The notes below the pieces were generated by a model, which saw only the letters and a list, made by a program, of their open reading frames with translations, did not search any database and had not been told where the DNA came from. From Zonotrichia leucophrys gambelii (lineage: Eukaryota; Chordata; Aves; Passeriformes; Passerellidae), in the NCBI RefSeq assembly GCF_028769735.1, contig NC_088186.1, forward strand, positions 8,091,001 through 8,155,000: DNA of 64,000 nt, written 5' to 3'. Of the stretch, positions 40,930 to 52,489 are shown one piece after another. Both the position numbers and the translations under genes were made by a program. Each line of letters opens with the position of its first letter. Within the stretch, counting starts at the first letter, position 1.

Positions 40930-43677
40930 GAAAACAGACAGAATCAGTGGATTTACCAAGAAGAAAATCTACAGGGTTACTGAAGTCGACCTTCCTGCTT
41001 GGGGTTCCCAAATGCTGTCCATCCTGATTTCAAAGTAAATTTAGACCACAATTTTTCCCCACTTCTTTTATATTTTCCACGATGATGGGAAAAGATGAGG
41101 AAGACACAGAGTTAGACAGGCAAACATCTCATCAAAGAAACTCCTACAAGCAGATGGAGGGTAGGAAACATCCAGCAACCCTGCTGGCTCCAACCCACAG
41201 CCGGGCCTGGGTGCGTGGTTGATTTTCACTAACTAACTTTTCTTCCCGTGAACTTCCTCTGAGGGTGTTTGTTTATAAACAGAGGAGGGAATATTATTGC
41301 TGGAGATGGGACAGTACGGGCGGGGGTGAAGGAGTTGAGGCCACAAGCCTGGAGAGCAGAGTTCAGGAGTGTTTGTTGCCGGAAACACAAAGGGCTCACT
41401 GTAACACTGGTACATGGCCCAGTGCCACAGCCTGCAGGGATTACGATATAGGTATATGCAGAAAATACTTCAAAAAGCAAAAAACAACCCCACATTGTAC
41501 AAATGTTTCCCACTGCATCACCATAACCATTACACACCCATATAAAACCACCGACAGCGGTGACGGTGGCTGGAGGTTGTTCTCCACAACATTCTCCTCT
41601 CAGCTGGGTCAGTTTCCCCATTGCATGCCCTCTGTCTGTGCCCCAAGTTCTACACACTCACAGGTCTGGAGCAGCCCCCCTCCCTGGTTTCCTTTCCAAA
41701 GGAGTTACTCTAGGTTTACATTGGTGTGTTCAACAGCAGAATCTGGCTTGTATTGCTCGCCCTTCCCTCTGCCAAGTATGTTTCAAAACTGTGTGTGTAA
41801 TCCATTTAGTTAACATTTGCTTTTTCTCCCAGTACTCCTTTTCTCCCTGAACATCTCCATTCACGAGCTACAGCATAGGAGGCTTCCAATTCTTGTCTAG
41901 TTTACGCTGAAAATAATTCTCATTAAATTATCACTGGTGAAAGGTGCTGTTTTGACCTCCGAGAGGCTGCTCTGTTTATCCACAAGACAGATGACATGTA
42001 AGACAGTAGTAATGCAAGCTCCAGATTTCAACTTTAGCACCTCCGACTTTACAAGCACAGATGCTGCTGCATTCAGAACAAACTCCCATGGACTGGATGT
42101 GCAGCCTCCCTGGTGATGCTCCTGACAGAAACACTGGCTGTTCAGCCATGAGGGTGTGCACTGGGTGGGGATCCCTCCCCAAAAATCCCTTGGGGCCCCT
42201 TCAGCAGCCTCTCACCTGGCCTGGATTTAACTATGGGGTAAGATTTATGGAGTTGCTTTTGTCCCTAATTTAATATACAGAGGCAGATTTTCAGCATTTC
42301 CTAAGAAGATAAGCAGTTACAACTTCAATGTTTTACAAGCCATTTCAGCAAGTCAATACAATAATCAATGTGCAGACGGATAAAAAATATCAAAGTATTC
42401 CAATTTAAATTGGAGTACTCTGAACTAAGGGGCTTTGCTGATATTTGTTTTTCTCTCCCATTGGGGGCTGCACACACTGTTCCATCTGAGAAATACAATA
42501 ATTTGTGTGGATTCAACCATCACCAGTGTGTCTGGCTCAGAGATATGAATTCCAGACCATCTGATTTTCTGCCATCTCCAAAGAGCTCATGTCACAAATT
42601 CCAAGTGCCTTCTTCCCCCAGCCCCTGTGTTGTCACCAGCAGGATGTGACCTGGCAGGTGACAGACTCCATCACCACCACGGGCTCAGTACTGCCATCAT
42701 CCACTGAAGAACCATCAACAGCTCCAAGGAAACATCCTACAGGAGTTAGGGCATGTGACTCCACATGGAGAACAATCTCAGCTGAGGAATAACCACCATC
42801 ATCCCTAAAAAAACAATAATAAAAACTAACAAAAGGGCTGCTGATGGGTTTGATTGCTGACTTTGTCACCAGCACACTGCCACATCCAGGACAAATCAGA
42901 GCATCCCTTTGTTCCTCAATTTCCCTGATTTTAAGGGATGTGTTCTCTCACACCTGAGATTTGTCATCATCAACAACAGAAAGTTTTGTGGCAAGTTCAA
43001 CACTATAAAACCATAACCTTGCTGAAAAGATAAAGAGAAATAACAACACTAGGATACATTAGTACAGGAGAAAAAAACTCCATTCAAAACTAAGTAACAG
43101 TGGCAACAGCAAAGGCCTTTGCTCTCTATTTCATTCCCTGCCTTAAATAAAACAAACAAAATAATGGTGATAAAATCTGTTTCCTCAATCCAGTGGATGA
43201 TCTTTGTGAATATGTTTCCAACACTAACAGCAGAGAACAGACAAGGAAGAGAACGAAGGAGGGAAGGAGCCTGCAGCTGATGCTCGGTGTCGGGAGCAGG
43301 GCTGCTCTTCTCCCAATTCCATGACGACAGAAGACTCCTGGGAATCAGATGAGGGAGGGGGAAGATGGGTCAGAAGAGAGAAATCCATATGGGAAAGTGA
43401 TTTAAAGCAAACAGAGCGACAATAAATTAGATAAGGAAAAGGAGGAAAAACACGACAGAGGGGAGGAAAGAGAAGAGACAAAAAAGCCTTAAATATCACC
43501 CAAAAGGAAGAGTCGAGAGCACCAGGCCCCAGGAGGTGCCCAGAACAGAACAGAGTGGTTTGTTTCTCTAACACAGCAATTCTTTTGCTTTCATGAGCTG
43601 GTATCATATCTCTCAGCTGCTGCTTCACCAGGCCAACTCCAGATGCTTCTCAGTTTCGCTTCCCCCTCGCTCCCTCT

Positions 43678-43712
43678 GTGCGCGAGCGAGCGCTCGCTCC
43701 TTGTTTGCGCAC
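43678..43712. repeat. CpG-rich palindrome in intron 1
   Basis: GAGCGAGC followed directly by GCTCGCTC (43684-43699) is a perfect 16-base palindrome. It is bracketed by GTGCGC (43678-43683) and GCGCAC (43707-43712), also inverted copies of each other. The element sits between two purine-rich stretches of the plus strand. Confidence 0.8.
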
Positions 43713-46251
43713 GGCGAGGATGGATATTAAACAGAACAATATCAATAATTCCCAGAAAAGAGGCGAGCCCGGGAGCCTGGCTGAGCACACAGCACACTGC
43801 CTGCTTACCCTGTGTTCCCACAGCACTTCCAACAGCAGCTGGACAAAGCCACCAACCTGCGGCCACCTTGGAGGGGACACCACCCTGCCGCAGCACAGGC
43901 GATGGGAGAGAAGCAGGAAAGCAGAGACAGTGCAGAGAGGGAAGGAGGGAAAGCAGGGGAATCAAGGACAGCAGATAGTAGGGGAAAAACTGAGGCTTGG
44001 ATGGTGATAAGAGAGGGTGGAGGGATTGGACGGGGAAGTCGCACAATTACATCACCCTGCAGATCAGAAGATGGGAGAGAGGGCTTGGAATAGGGGAGAT
44101 TTTAACGTTAAAAAAATGAAAAGGAAAAAAGAGAGGGGAAGAAAAAGAAGAAAGGTTGAAAGAGAGGCCAATTTGAGATTTGGAGTATAGCAAAACAAAA
44201 TAAACATGTCTCCTTCCTCTGATGTTAGGGCTTCACAGTTTTTCTTCTCTCATATCTGAAGCAAAAAAAGTCTGCAAAATAAAGGATACTGAAGCAAGGA
44301 CCACAGACAGGTCCAGGCTGTAGAGAAGGGCTGTGGAAAACTCTCTGAAATCACAGCCTTCTCCAGATTCAGCCAAGCTCAGTGGTATTTTTCATTATCT
44401 TGATCATGTTTAGGATCAAGTCTATGCTTCCTGTGTAATCCAGCCCCATTCTGCCAAGGGATAACTGACCTCTATTCATATTTGTTCACTTCTAACTGTG
44501 ATACACAATGTACCCTCACTTGGTGCTGCCAAGCTTATGGATGCTCAACAGCCCTCAAATTGTTCTGATCATTGTCAATGAGGATAGCAGAAAGCAAATT
44601 TCTGTGGTAAGATATTTCATTCCTGTCCTCTTTTTACCTTGCCTTTTTGAGTTCTGCTCTGCTCCTGCTCAGAGTAAGAGTACTTTAACTTCATGGATGG
44701 CTTTGGGGAGAGTAAACTTTATAATAGGCACTAACATCAAATCAAAGCAGTTTACAAGATGTGCCACTTGTGTCAGGATATGTGGGGAAATAAACAAGCT
44801 GCTCCTCCTTGATCATTGGAGTTTAAATGCTCTATTGATCTGGGAAGAAAATCAAAGGGGCTTTGGAAATGGTGTGTGTGTGTGCATGCATGCTCACAGC
44901 AGAGAAAATGAAGAGAAATGTGGAGAGACAGAGAAAATAGCACAACAATCAAATATTCCTTCTTCACAGAAAGGTGAAATAAAGTCAAGAATCATATACA
45001 GATATCAGCAACCCCCAGGTTGGGAAATGGGCATAGAGCAATCGAAGGGTGAGGTCAGGAAAAGGTACATCTTCATCTTCAGAAACCTCTTTTTTGGGAA
45101 AACAAAGAACCTAAATGCACAGCACAGCAACTGTGCCCAGAACAATGCATGAAGCAAATACCCAGAACCCAGGCAATAGAAGAGTCCAGTATATTTTGCA
45201 TTTATGAAATATGAAGATTAATCTATACTGCCCATGTAAACAGTACTAGATGGAAAAATTGGTAGCATTGAGAGAGGAGGGTAAATGAAGAAAAAGATTA
45301 TATTAGACTTGCTGATGCACTTGAGAGAAAAAAACATAGAGGATTTTGATCAAACAAGTATTTTCTGATGCATTTTCTCAATCATGTGGAATATAAGATG
45401 TGAAGAAGTGAAAACACAATCAAGCATTCATTCCTACTACAACTGTAGGGATGTAGGAACTGCCACACAGGCTAAGAGCTGAGAAGGGTGGGAAATGTTT
45501 GATAAAATATTTTTCTCAGGAAAAGGGGAAATTAATCAAAACAGACTATCTGTGGGAAAGGATCAGTTTTGGCAAATATTCCAACTTAAAATTTCAATAG
45601 AAGTTTCATAACTGTCAAAACACCTGATTCATTTTAACTCTCTGAAAATAACAAAGCTGATACCTTTTACCAGCCAATGTTTTTCTTTCTCATACTTAAC
45701 AGTTTTCTCAACCAATGTTTTGGATTTTAGGTACTTAAGATGTTGTCGATCTGTCCTTCTCTTTTCCTGTCTTGCATTAAAATGGTGACTCCCAGTCTTA
45801 GCTAAAGAGCTTTGGTTTATAGTAGAGCACTGGGAAATCTTCTGTGGCCTGGGCTATATCAGAACCTACAAAGTGGATTTTCTGTGAATGTTTGGACTAA
45901 TTATCTGCTGTTATATCCCTGACACTGCAGGGGACTGAATTTGGCAACCCAGGTGGTCCCTCCTCTGCTTCTGCTCCTGTAATTTCTACTGGGGAAAAGA
46001 AAAGAGGAGCTGAAAAAGCAACAGATAAAATTAGAAGCAAAACTATTATATGGGAGCATTTCAGTTGACCCCAGTCATGGAAGGGTTTATTTTTGTTTTT
46101 TCAATATGTCTTTTTGAAAAAAGACACTATACTTTGGCTCTTTTTTTTTTTTTTCTGGCTCAGGCCAGCATGAAAACTCAATGCGAAAGCACTTGGTTAA
46201 TCCTGCTGCCTTGAGAGCACCTAAACCCTGTTGGTTCTGCAACATTTTTCC

Positions 46252-46872
46252 ATAAAATGTTTTGGGTTGGAAGGGACCTTTAAAAGTCATCCCATCCCAC
46301 CCTGGCCATGGCAGGGACACCTCCCACTGTCCCAGGCTGCTCCCAGCCCTGCCCAGCCTGGCCTTGGGCACTGCCAGGGATCCAGGGGCAGCCACAGCTG
46401 CTCTGGGCACCCTGTGCCAGGGCCTGCCCACCCTCACAGGGGAGAATTTCTTCCTAAAATCTGCTCCAAACAGACTCTCTTTCAGAGTGAAGCCATTCCC
46501 TCCTGTCCTGGCACTCCAACCTTTTGTCAGAAGTCCCTCTCCAGCTCTCTTGTGCCTCTTCAGGCCCTGCAAGGCCACCCTGAGGTCCCCCCAAAGCATC
46601 TCCTCTCCAGGTGCACAATCCCAGCTGTCCCAGCCTCTCCTCCCAGCAGAGCTGCTCCATCCTCTGATCCCCCTGGTGCCTCCTCTGGATCTCTGCAGCA
46701 GCTCCAGCTCCTCCCTGTGCTGGGCAGGGCTGGGGCAGCTCTGCAGGTGGGGTCTCACCTGGGCACAGGGGCAGGGGCACAATCCCCCCTGCCCTGCTGC
46801 CCTGCTGCCTCCTTCTGACACACCTCAGGACAAATTTGGCTTCTTTGGCTGCCAGGGCATGAAACACTTTTG
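46252..46872 (-). mobile_element. CR1 LINE fragment (young, GC-rich)
   Basis: On the plus strand this reads as the reverse complement of a CR1 3' region. It begins TTTTGGGTTGGAAGGGACC, then TCATCCCATCCCACCCTGGC, CACCCTCACAGGGGAGAATT, CCCTCCTGTCCTGGCACTCC and GGTGGGGTCTCACCTGGGC. It has the high GC of passerine CR1 copies. A 129-base part (46584-46712) matches the right-edge CR1 with three differences. It ends shortly before the LTR at 47091. Open frames here are CR1-derived. Confidence 0.9.
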
Positions 46873-47090
46873 AGTTAAAGGTGATCCTGGATGCATTGTG
46901 GCATCACTCTCATGACAGACCCCTGTCCTGGCAGAGCCAGACCCAGGCTCCAAGATAGGCATTTCTGCACCAAACCTCCCTGCTCCCCTCAGATGGCTGC
47001 CTGAGTGCAAGCAATAACTTGCCCAGTTCAGCACTGGAAAGTGGCCCTTACCTGTGCAGAGGGTCTGGGTTAGGGTTCCCAGGGAGCCAG

Positions 47091-47473
47091 TGCCACAGAC
47101 ATCTTTTATGAAAAATCCTTTCCTTAGGATGTTTCCTCCTGAGAAGCTGAAAGGCCTCAGGAACAAAATGTGAACAATGGTTATCTGCTGCTGTGGAATG
47201 CAACAGGTGCACCTGTGATTGGTCTCATGTGGTTGTTTCTAATTAATGGCCAATCACAGCCAGCTAGTTCAGACTCTCTGTCTGGGCCACAAGCCTTGTT
47301 ATCATTCTTTCTTTTTATATTCTTAACTAGCCTTCTGATGAAATCCTTTTTTCTATTCTTTTAGTATAGTTTTAATACAATATATATCATAAAATAATAA
47401 GTCAGCCTTCTGAAACATGGAGTCAGATCCTCATCTTTTCCCTCATCCTCAGACCCCTGTGAACACCATCACA
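47091..47473 (+). mobile_element. solo LTR-like element, copy 1 (intron 1)
   Basis: This element of about 383 bases begins TGCCACAGAC and ends in ACCATCACA. It is flanked on both sides by GAGCCAG (47084-47090 and 47474-47480), which looks like a target-site duplication. A second copy lies at 60216-60608; an 87-base stretch (47173-47259) differs from it at one position. TG...CA ends, length, opposed CCAAT boxes and an ATAAAATAATAA stretch near the 3' end fit an avian endogenous-retrovirus LTR with no internal region. I recognise the sequence type as common in songbirds but cannot name the family. It is antisense to PAPPA. Confidence 0.75.
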
Positions 47474-49500
47474 GAGCCAGCATCAGCGAGCCCCTCTGGG
47501 ATTTGGGGTTTCAGCTCATCCCTCCCCATGCCACCAGTGCCTGGGGCTGACAGGGGCCACCTGTGCTCAGTGCAGCCACAGCCTCAGCACCCCTGGGTCA
47601 CACACAGTCCCCTCCTGGCATGGTGGGGTGGGAGTGGGGCTGCAGAGCAGCTCCAGCCTGATTCCCAGGCTGCCCCAACCCTGCCCAGGGCTGGCTGTGG
47701 CCATGGCTTCGCGTGCCAAGGCTCTCCAAGGGCTTCCCCTCGCCCTGAGCAGCGAGCCCGCCCTGCACAGCTCTGCTCTGTGCTCCTCCAGACATCCCCA
47801 GCAGTCCCTGAGGACAGCCCTGCTCCTGCTCTCTCTCCAAACACCATCCTCGCCTCTTGCTTGCTGCCTCACGCGAGTTGTTCCGTCTGAAACAGCCTGG
47901 CTTGAAATAAATCAGGCTGAAATGAAGCTTGGAGAGGCAAACTCAGCCTGGGACACAACCCTGCACCTACAGGAGACGGCCATACGTCATTTAGGAATCT
48001 AAATTTGCCACCCTTCACACACAGAGTCAAATTGCCCTCACTGTTTTATTACCATTTAATTAATTAGAGCAGCCTATGTGTAAGTGCTTTAAGGGGAAAA
48101 AAAAAAAACAGCTTTCTTCTAACTGTGCTGTTCTGAGTCTACAGTGTAGCTGGTCAAAAGAATAAGACCAGATTAAATTAGAAATGTTATAGAAAGAAAA
48201 ACCAGTTTCTCATTTTTGTCCCAGCTTCCACAGGCTGAAGGAAATATGCTGTTCAAATGCAAATATTTAGTAAATGACAAGCTGTGAGGGTATTTTGTTC
48301 AGTGACCTATGAGTCAAGCCATGTCCAGATCCACAGTCATGAAGTGGATAATCATTTGAACCCATCCATGGGGAAGCCAAACCCACACAGCTTCCCCCAC
48401 CCTTCAGGATGGTGTTTTAGAGATTTGTCACCTTGCAGGAACATCTGTGCAGGTGTTCCAGCTCCTGTCACTCCACTCTGCCCACCATGGCCAGCACCCT
48501 GGGACCTTGCACATGCCAGCACTCATTAAACAACAGAACTACAAGTTTTATATTTGACTGCTCCTTCATTGTGGTTCTTCATTGCAGAACACAACTAGAA
48601 AGTTCATATAATTGAAAGACAGGCTGTTGAAAATGCCACATGATCTACCTGCCTATTGTTTTAACACCAGTGAAACTCTGAATAAAATCTCTTTGAAAAC
48701 ATCCTCAAGTTCCCAGCACACCCAGCACAAGGATCAGCTCTGGAGATAGGACCCAGCTCACCAATTCTACCTGAAGTGTACTAAACCAGTATCAGAGTCC
48801 AAAACTTCAGAAAGAAACAACTCTCCAAAACAAACATGTATTCTTTAACTCTGTAGAGAGACTAGACCTATGCAGTTTCAATTACATATCTTTATAATTG
48901 CTTAATTATCGGACCTGACACGGATGTTTCTCAGTCCCTTACATGCAAAAGCTGTGGCTTTTAGTGAGCTCCACCATGCTGATTTTGGCTTTTCTTTCCC
49001 TTGGATTCTGCTGCAGTTCTATGTTCATCAAGGACTGAAGTTGGGAAAACATAGGCACTCCCTTACATATGAAGCCTTATGAAGTTGGGATCATGCTCCC
49101 TGTTGGCAGGCTGAGGAATAGAGAGACGGAGGGGAATGAAACCAAGAAGTGGGGGAAAAACCGACAAAACAAAAACAAAACAAAACAAAACAAAAAACCC
49201 CAAACTTTTACTCTTCAGAGCAGGCACACCTTCTACTCCAGCTCCCGATGCCGATCATTCATCCCAGCCAGTTGAGAGTCAACATCTCTCTGCTGTGAAA
49301 ACACCAACCACCCCAGAGCCCAGAAAACACCCCGACTGCGACTCGGGAGCATCCCCTTCCTTGGGTTGGGCTTGAGTTTCCACAGTGGAACCCAAACACC
49401 TTTGATTCCAACAGCAGCAAGGTCAGCAGCGCTTTGAAGCCCCTCATTCCTCATGGTGTGTGTGTGTGTGTGCATTACCTAACCCAGCACAGCCCCTCCT

Positions 49501-49745
49501 TAACCCTTTCCTGCCCCAGCGGGGGAAGGTGCCGGGAGCCGCGGAGTGACTCCGTGCGCACATGGGAGTGTTTACAGAGGGATGCGCTGGGTGTGCACAT
49601 CCCAGCAGGGTTTGTGCGAGAACTCTGCGGCCCGGGAGGGATGGAGGGATGGAGGGATGGAGGGTGAGTGCGCAGGAGCCGGGAGCTGCTCCGGGAGCTG
49701 CTCCGAGGAGCGCAGCCCAGCCCCGACAGGGCTCCTGAGCTTTTG
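49501..49745. promoter_or_regulatory. CpG-rich block in intron 1, with GGAGGGAT repeat
   Basis: This compact GC-rich block has many CG dinucleotides (GCCGGGAGCCGCGGAGTG and neighbours) and an 8-base repeat at 49635-49664. Flanking sequence is ordinary AT-rich intron. A regulatory role is possible and unproven. Confidence 0.4.
49635..49664 (+). repeat. GGAGGGAT tandem repeat
   Basis: Nearly four copies of an 8-base unit, GGAGGGAT. Four GGG runs separated by five bases fit the G-quadruplex consensus. It lies inside the CpG-rich block 49501-49745. Confidence 0.9.
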
Positions 49746-51189
49746 CGTAACGCAGATCAATGGGTCACACTTGCAGTTTCCCAACAGCTTTGCCTCTGAC
49801 AAATGCCAGAGCAGATAGCAGCGGAGTCAAACAGGGCGGCAATAACATCGCTGCCAAGCAGCGTGAAAATTGGCAGAGCCTGGCACCAGGGCTGCCTCTC
49901 ATCAGACACAGGGCATGGCCCGGCACAATGACGAACCCACTTAACAGCGCTGTAAAATTAGCCATTTATGAAAACAAATTGAATACTGCAGCAGAGGGTG
50001 ACGTAAGGAGAGTTGGCTCCAGACAGAAACTCCTGTAGCCTGGATTAGCAGAAGAACTCCGTTATGTCAGGGCTCAGGCACAGGAGCTGATAACAACTCG
50101 GGTCCTGCATGGGATTTTTAACAGGCACCACAGGTTTCCCCTATAGGCTCCTGTACCATTTGTAGTAATTTCTTACATGCCAACAAAGAGTGGTGCAAGG
50201 GGAGCAGAGCAGAAAGTAGGGGGCAGAAAATAGGGGCAAACACAAGAGCAACTCCGAAAAAGAGGTGTATTCCAGTCAATCCCACCGTTCCCCTCAGATC
50301 TGTACAGCCACACAGCTCCCCACTTTGCCACTGGGACAAAAGTTGGGGAGAAATTCACTTCTGGCACTGCCAGCAAATGTGCCCCAGTCCCTTCCCCTCC
50401 AAACACCCATATGGGCTCTTGATTTCAGTGGGGTCCTACAGATGCAAATGCAACAGCAGAACTGAGCTCCTCAGTCTGTCACATCCCAAAACAGTGAGAA
50501 TGTGAAAGCCAAGAGTTTTGGCAGCCAGAACCCTTGATTTCCTCATTGAGGGAAGCGTAATCTCTCCCTAAGCTTGCTGCAGGTCTGGGAGGCTGTGGTG
50601 TGCAGAGGATACTCCAAGTGAGTTCCTCTTGGACCTCTTCCAGGTGTTTACACACAGAGCCAAACCTGGCTCCTCTTCAAGAGTGCATGCGAGGGGGGCA
50701 GGGGCAGCTTAAAAATAAAATAAAAAATCACAAAGTCCTCCCGAGCTGAGCTGAAGCTCCACGGTGCAAAACTGGGGCATTTCTCTTCATTTTTCACAGT
50801 GGAATGTTATTTCCATGCATAAAATGGGTCAAGTGTTTTATACAGGCAACAACCTAACCTCCCCCATCCAATTAAAGTATTTTACTACAAATGATCTTTG
50901 TGTGTGTTTGTCTAGGTTCCCTGTCGTGAGAATTAGAGATACTTGCACCAAAAGCAGACGTGGGGTCCTAGGTGTTGGATTAAACACATTAAAAATACTC
51001 TAACCCTGTTTTGGGACCGATGAGATCTATGTAAACCCTAATTCTGCTTTTCCCAACTTGAAAGGGAAGCACTTTGAGCCCTGGGGTTTAAGTTAGGGTT
51101 GGGAACAAGAAGAGCAGAGTGTGAGAAAGCCAGGGGGGAATAAATCAAGGAATAACGTGGTTCACCTATGAAATCACTGCTCTGGAGGC

Positions 51190-51530
51190 ACACGGGACCA
51201 GCCCATGCCCGGCACCTCCTGCCCACCCCGGCAGCCCCGCACAAGCGGCGTCTCCCTCCGAGCGAGCGAGCGGAGAAAGTTAAGGAAAAGCACGGCTGAC
51301 TTCATCTCAGGTTTTTTTTGTTTTGTTTTGTTTTTGTTTTCTTTAGGACAAAGCAACTTTCCTGCGAGGCAGCAGCGGCGGCGGTCGGGGATGGTGGCAG
51401 GGGACAGCGGGGACAGCGGGGACAGCGGGGACAGCGAGCGGGGCTGGCGGGGCAGCGGCGCCGCCGGCACAGGCAGCGCTGCCTCCTGCGAGCAACCGGC
51501 TCCGCTTAAAGGGAAAGGGGAAATCCTCCC
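51190..51530. promoter_or_regulatory. CpG- and G-rich block in intron 1
   Basis: This is a second CpG cluster about 1.2-1.6 kb inside intron 1, separated from the exon 1 island by AT-rich sequence. It contains GAGCGAGCGAGCGG at 51252-51265, GGCGGCGGTCGGGG, and four copies of GGGGACAGC. It could be part of the PAPPA promoter region, an enhancer or an antisense start site; sequence alone does not decide. Confidence 0.5.
51400..51435 (+). repeat. (GGGGACAGC)4 tandem repeat
   Basis: Four perfect copies of a 9-base unit. Four GGGG runs with five-base loops are a strong G-quadruplex candidate on the strand opposite PAPPA transcription. It lies inside the intron 1 CpG block. Confidence 0.97.
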
Positions 51531-52489
51531 TGTCTCTTTAAGGCATCCTAGGACATGGAAACCTTGTGCTTTCAGGGAATCTCCTTGCCAGAAGAACTGT
51601 AAAACATGTCTTCCCCCCCCGCCCCCCAAGTACCCGTTTCTCTTTCTGACTTGTTTCCTTTTTTATTTTTTTTTAAAGGGCATTTCCATTTTCTATGACT
51701 TCCTTCAGAGCAAAGATGGATGTGGCGACATTTATAAGGGTTTGTTACCCTCCGAAAAGTATCCGATTTCACGACAACTTCGCTGCACTTTATCACTAAA
51801 GCGAGGAAAGGGCGGGAGGTAGAGGGAGGGAGGGGGAGAGGGAGCGAACGCGGGGAGAGGGACCCAAATTCAGGATGGGCTCATAAAATTTAAATAAGAA
51901 AAGTGCAATGCTCCTTGTTATTGTCCAGCTCAGACGGCTTAGACTGGTAGCTGCTTTGAGTACTAAATGATTTTACAGGGCTGTTTGACCTTAGAATCAT
52001 TGATGTTACACTTGCCATTTCTAAGGGGAGACAAAAATACTCCACACATCCTCTAGCTGCAGTGCGAGTCCCAGCCGTAGCTGAGTGTCGAGGGGTTGGG
52101 AACTTTATAAACTCATTTGATTCATTTGAGGTTTCACAATAGCCAAAAAGTTCCTTTATAGCTTTTCGGAAACCACACGCTAACACTGCATCTAAAGAGC
52201 GAACAGTGGAGTACACTAAAAAGCCAATAAAACCAAGGAAATCGTAGGGGAACCTTAGATATGCGTTTCCTTGCAGCCACACACCAGTCACATACATTTC
52301 TTCCCATACATACAAACAAGCCACTTTCAAACGCTCTACTTACAGTTTTCCAACCTGAAAATCAGACAAAACCCCACCGTGAGAGCTGCCTCCTCTACCT
52401 GCACCTCACTCCGCGCACCCAGCGAGACAGAAACCACCCCGGGGCACTGCCATTTCCCCTATGCAAAAGTTTACATAACTTTTCCTGCG

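Noticed and set aside
46087..46873. Several open frames of 100-244 codons on both strands
   Set aside because: They lie in the GC-rich, stop-poor 3' region of a CR1 copy and do not resemble CR1 reverse transcriptase or a host gene.
47064..47080. GGGTTAGGGTT next to the LTR as interstitial telomere
   Set aside because: It is fewer than two full units, too short to separate from chance.
47170..47364. Short open frame shared by both LTR copies
   Set aside because: The similarity reflects LTR homology; the frame is short, differs after about 30 codons and matches no retroviral protein.
51890..52330. 146-codon PAPPA-sense frame in intron 1
   Set aside because: It begins with TTG and has no recognisable domain or plausible splice structure; chance is the simpler explanation.
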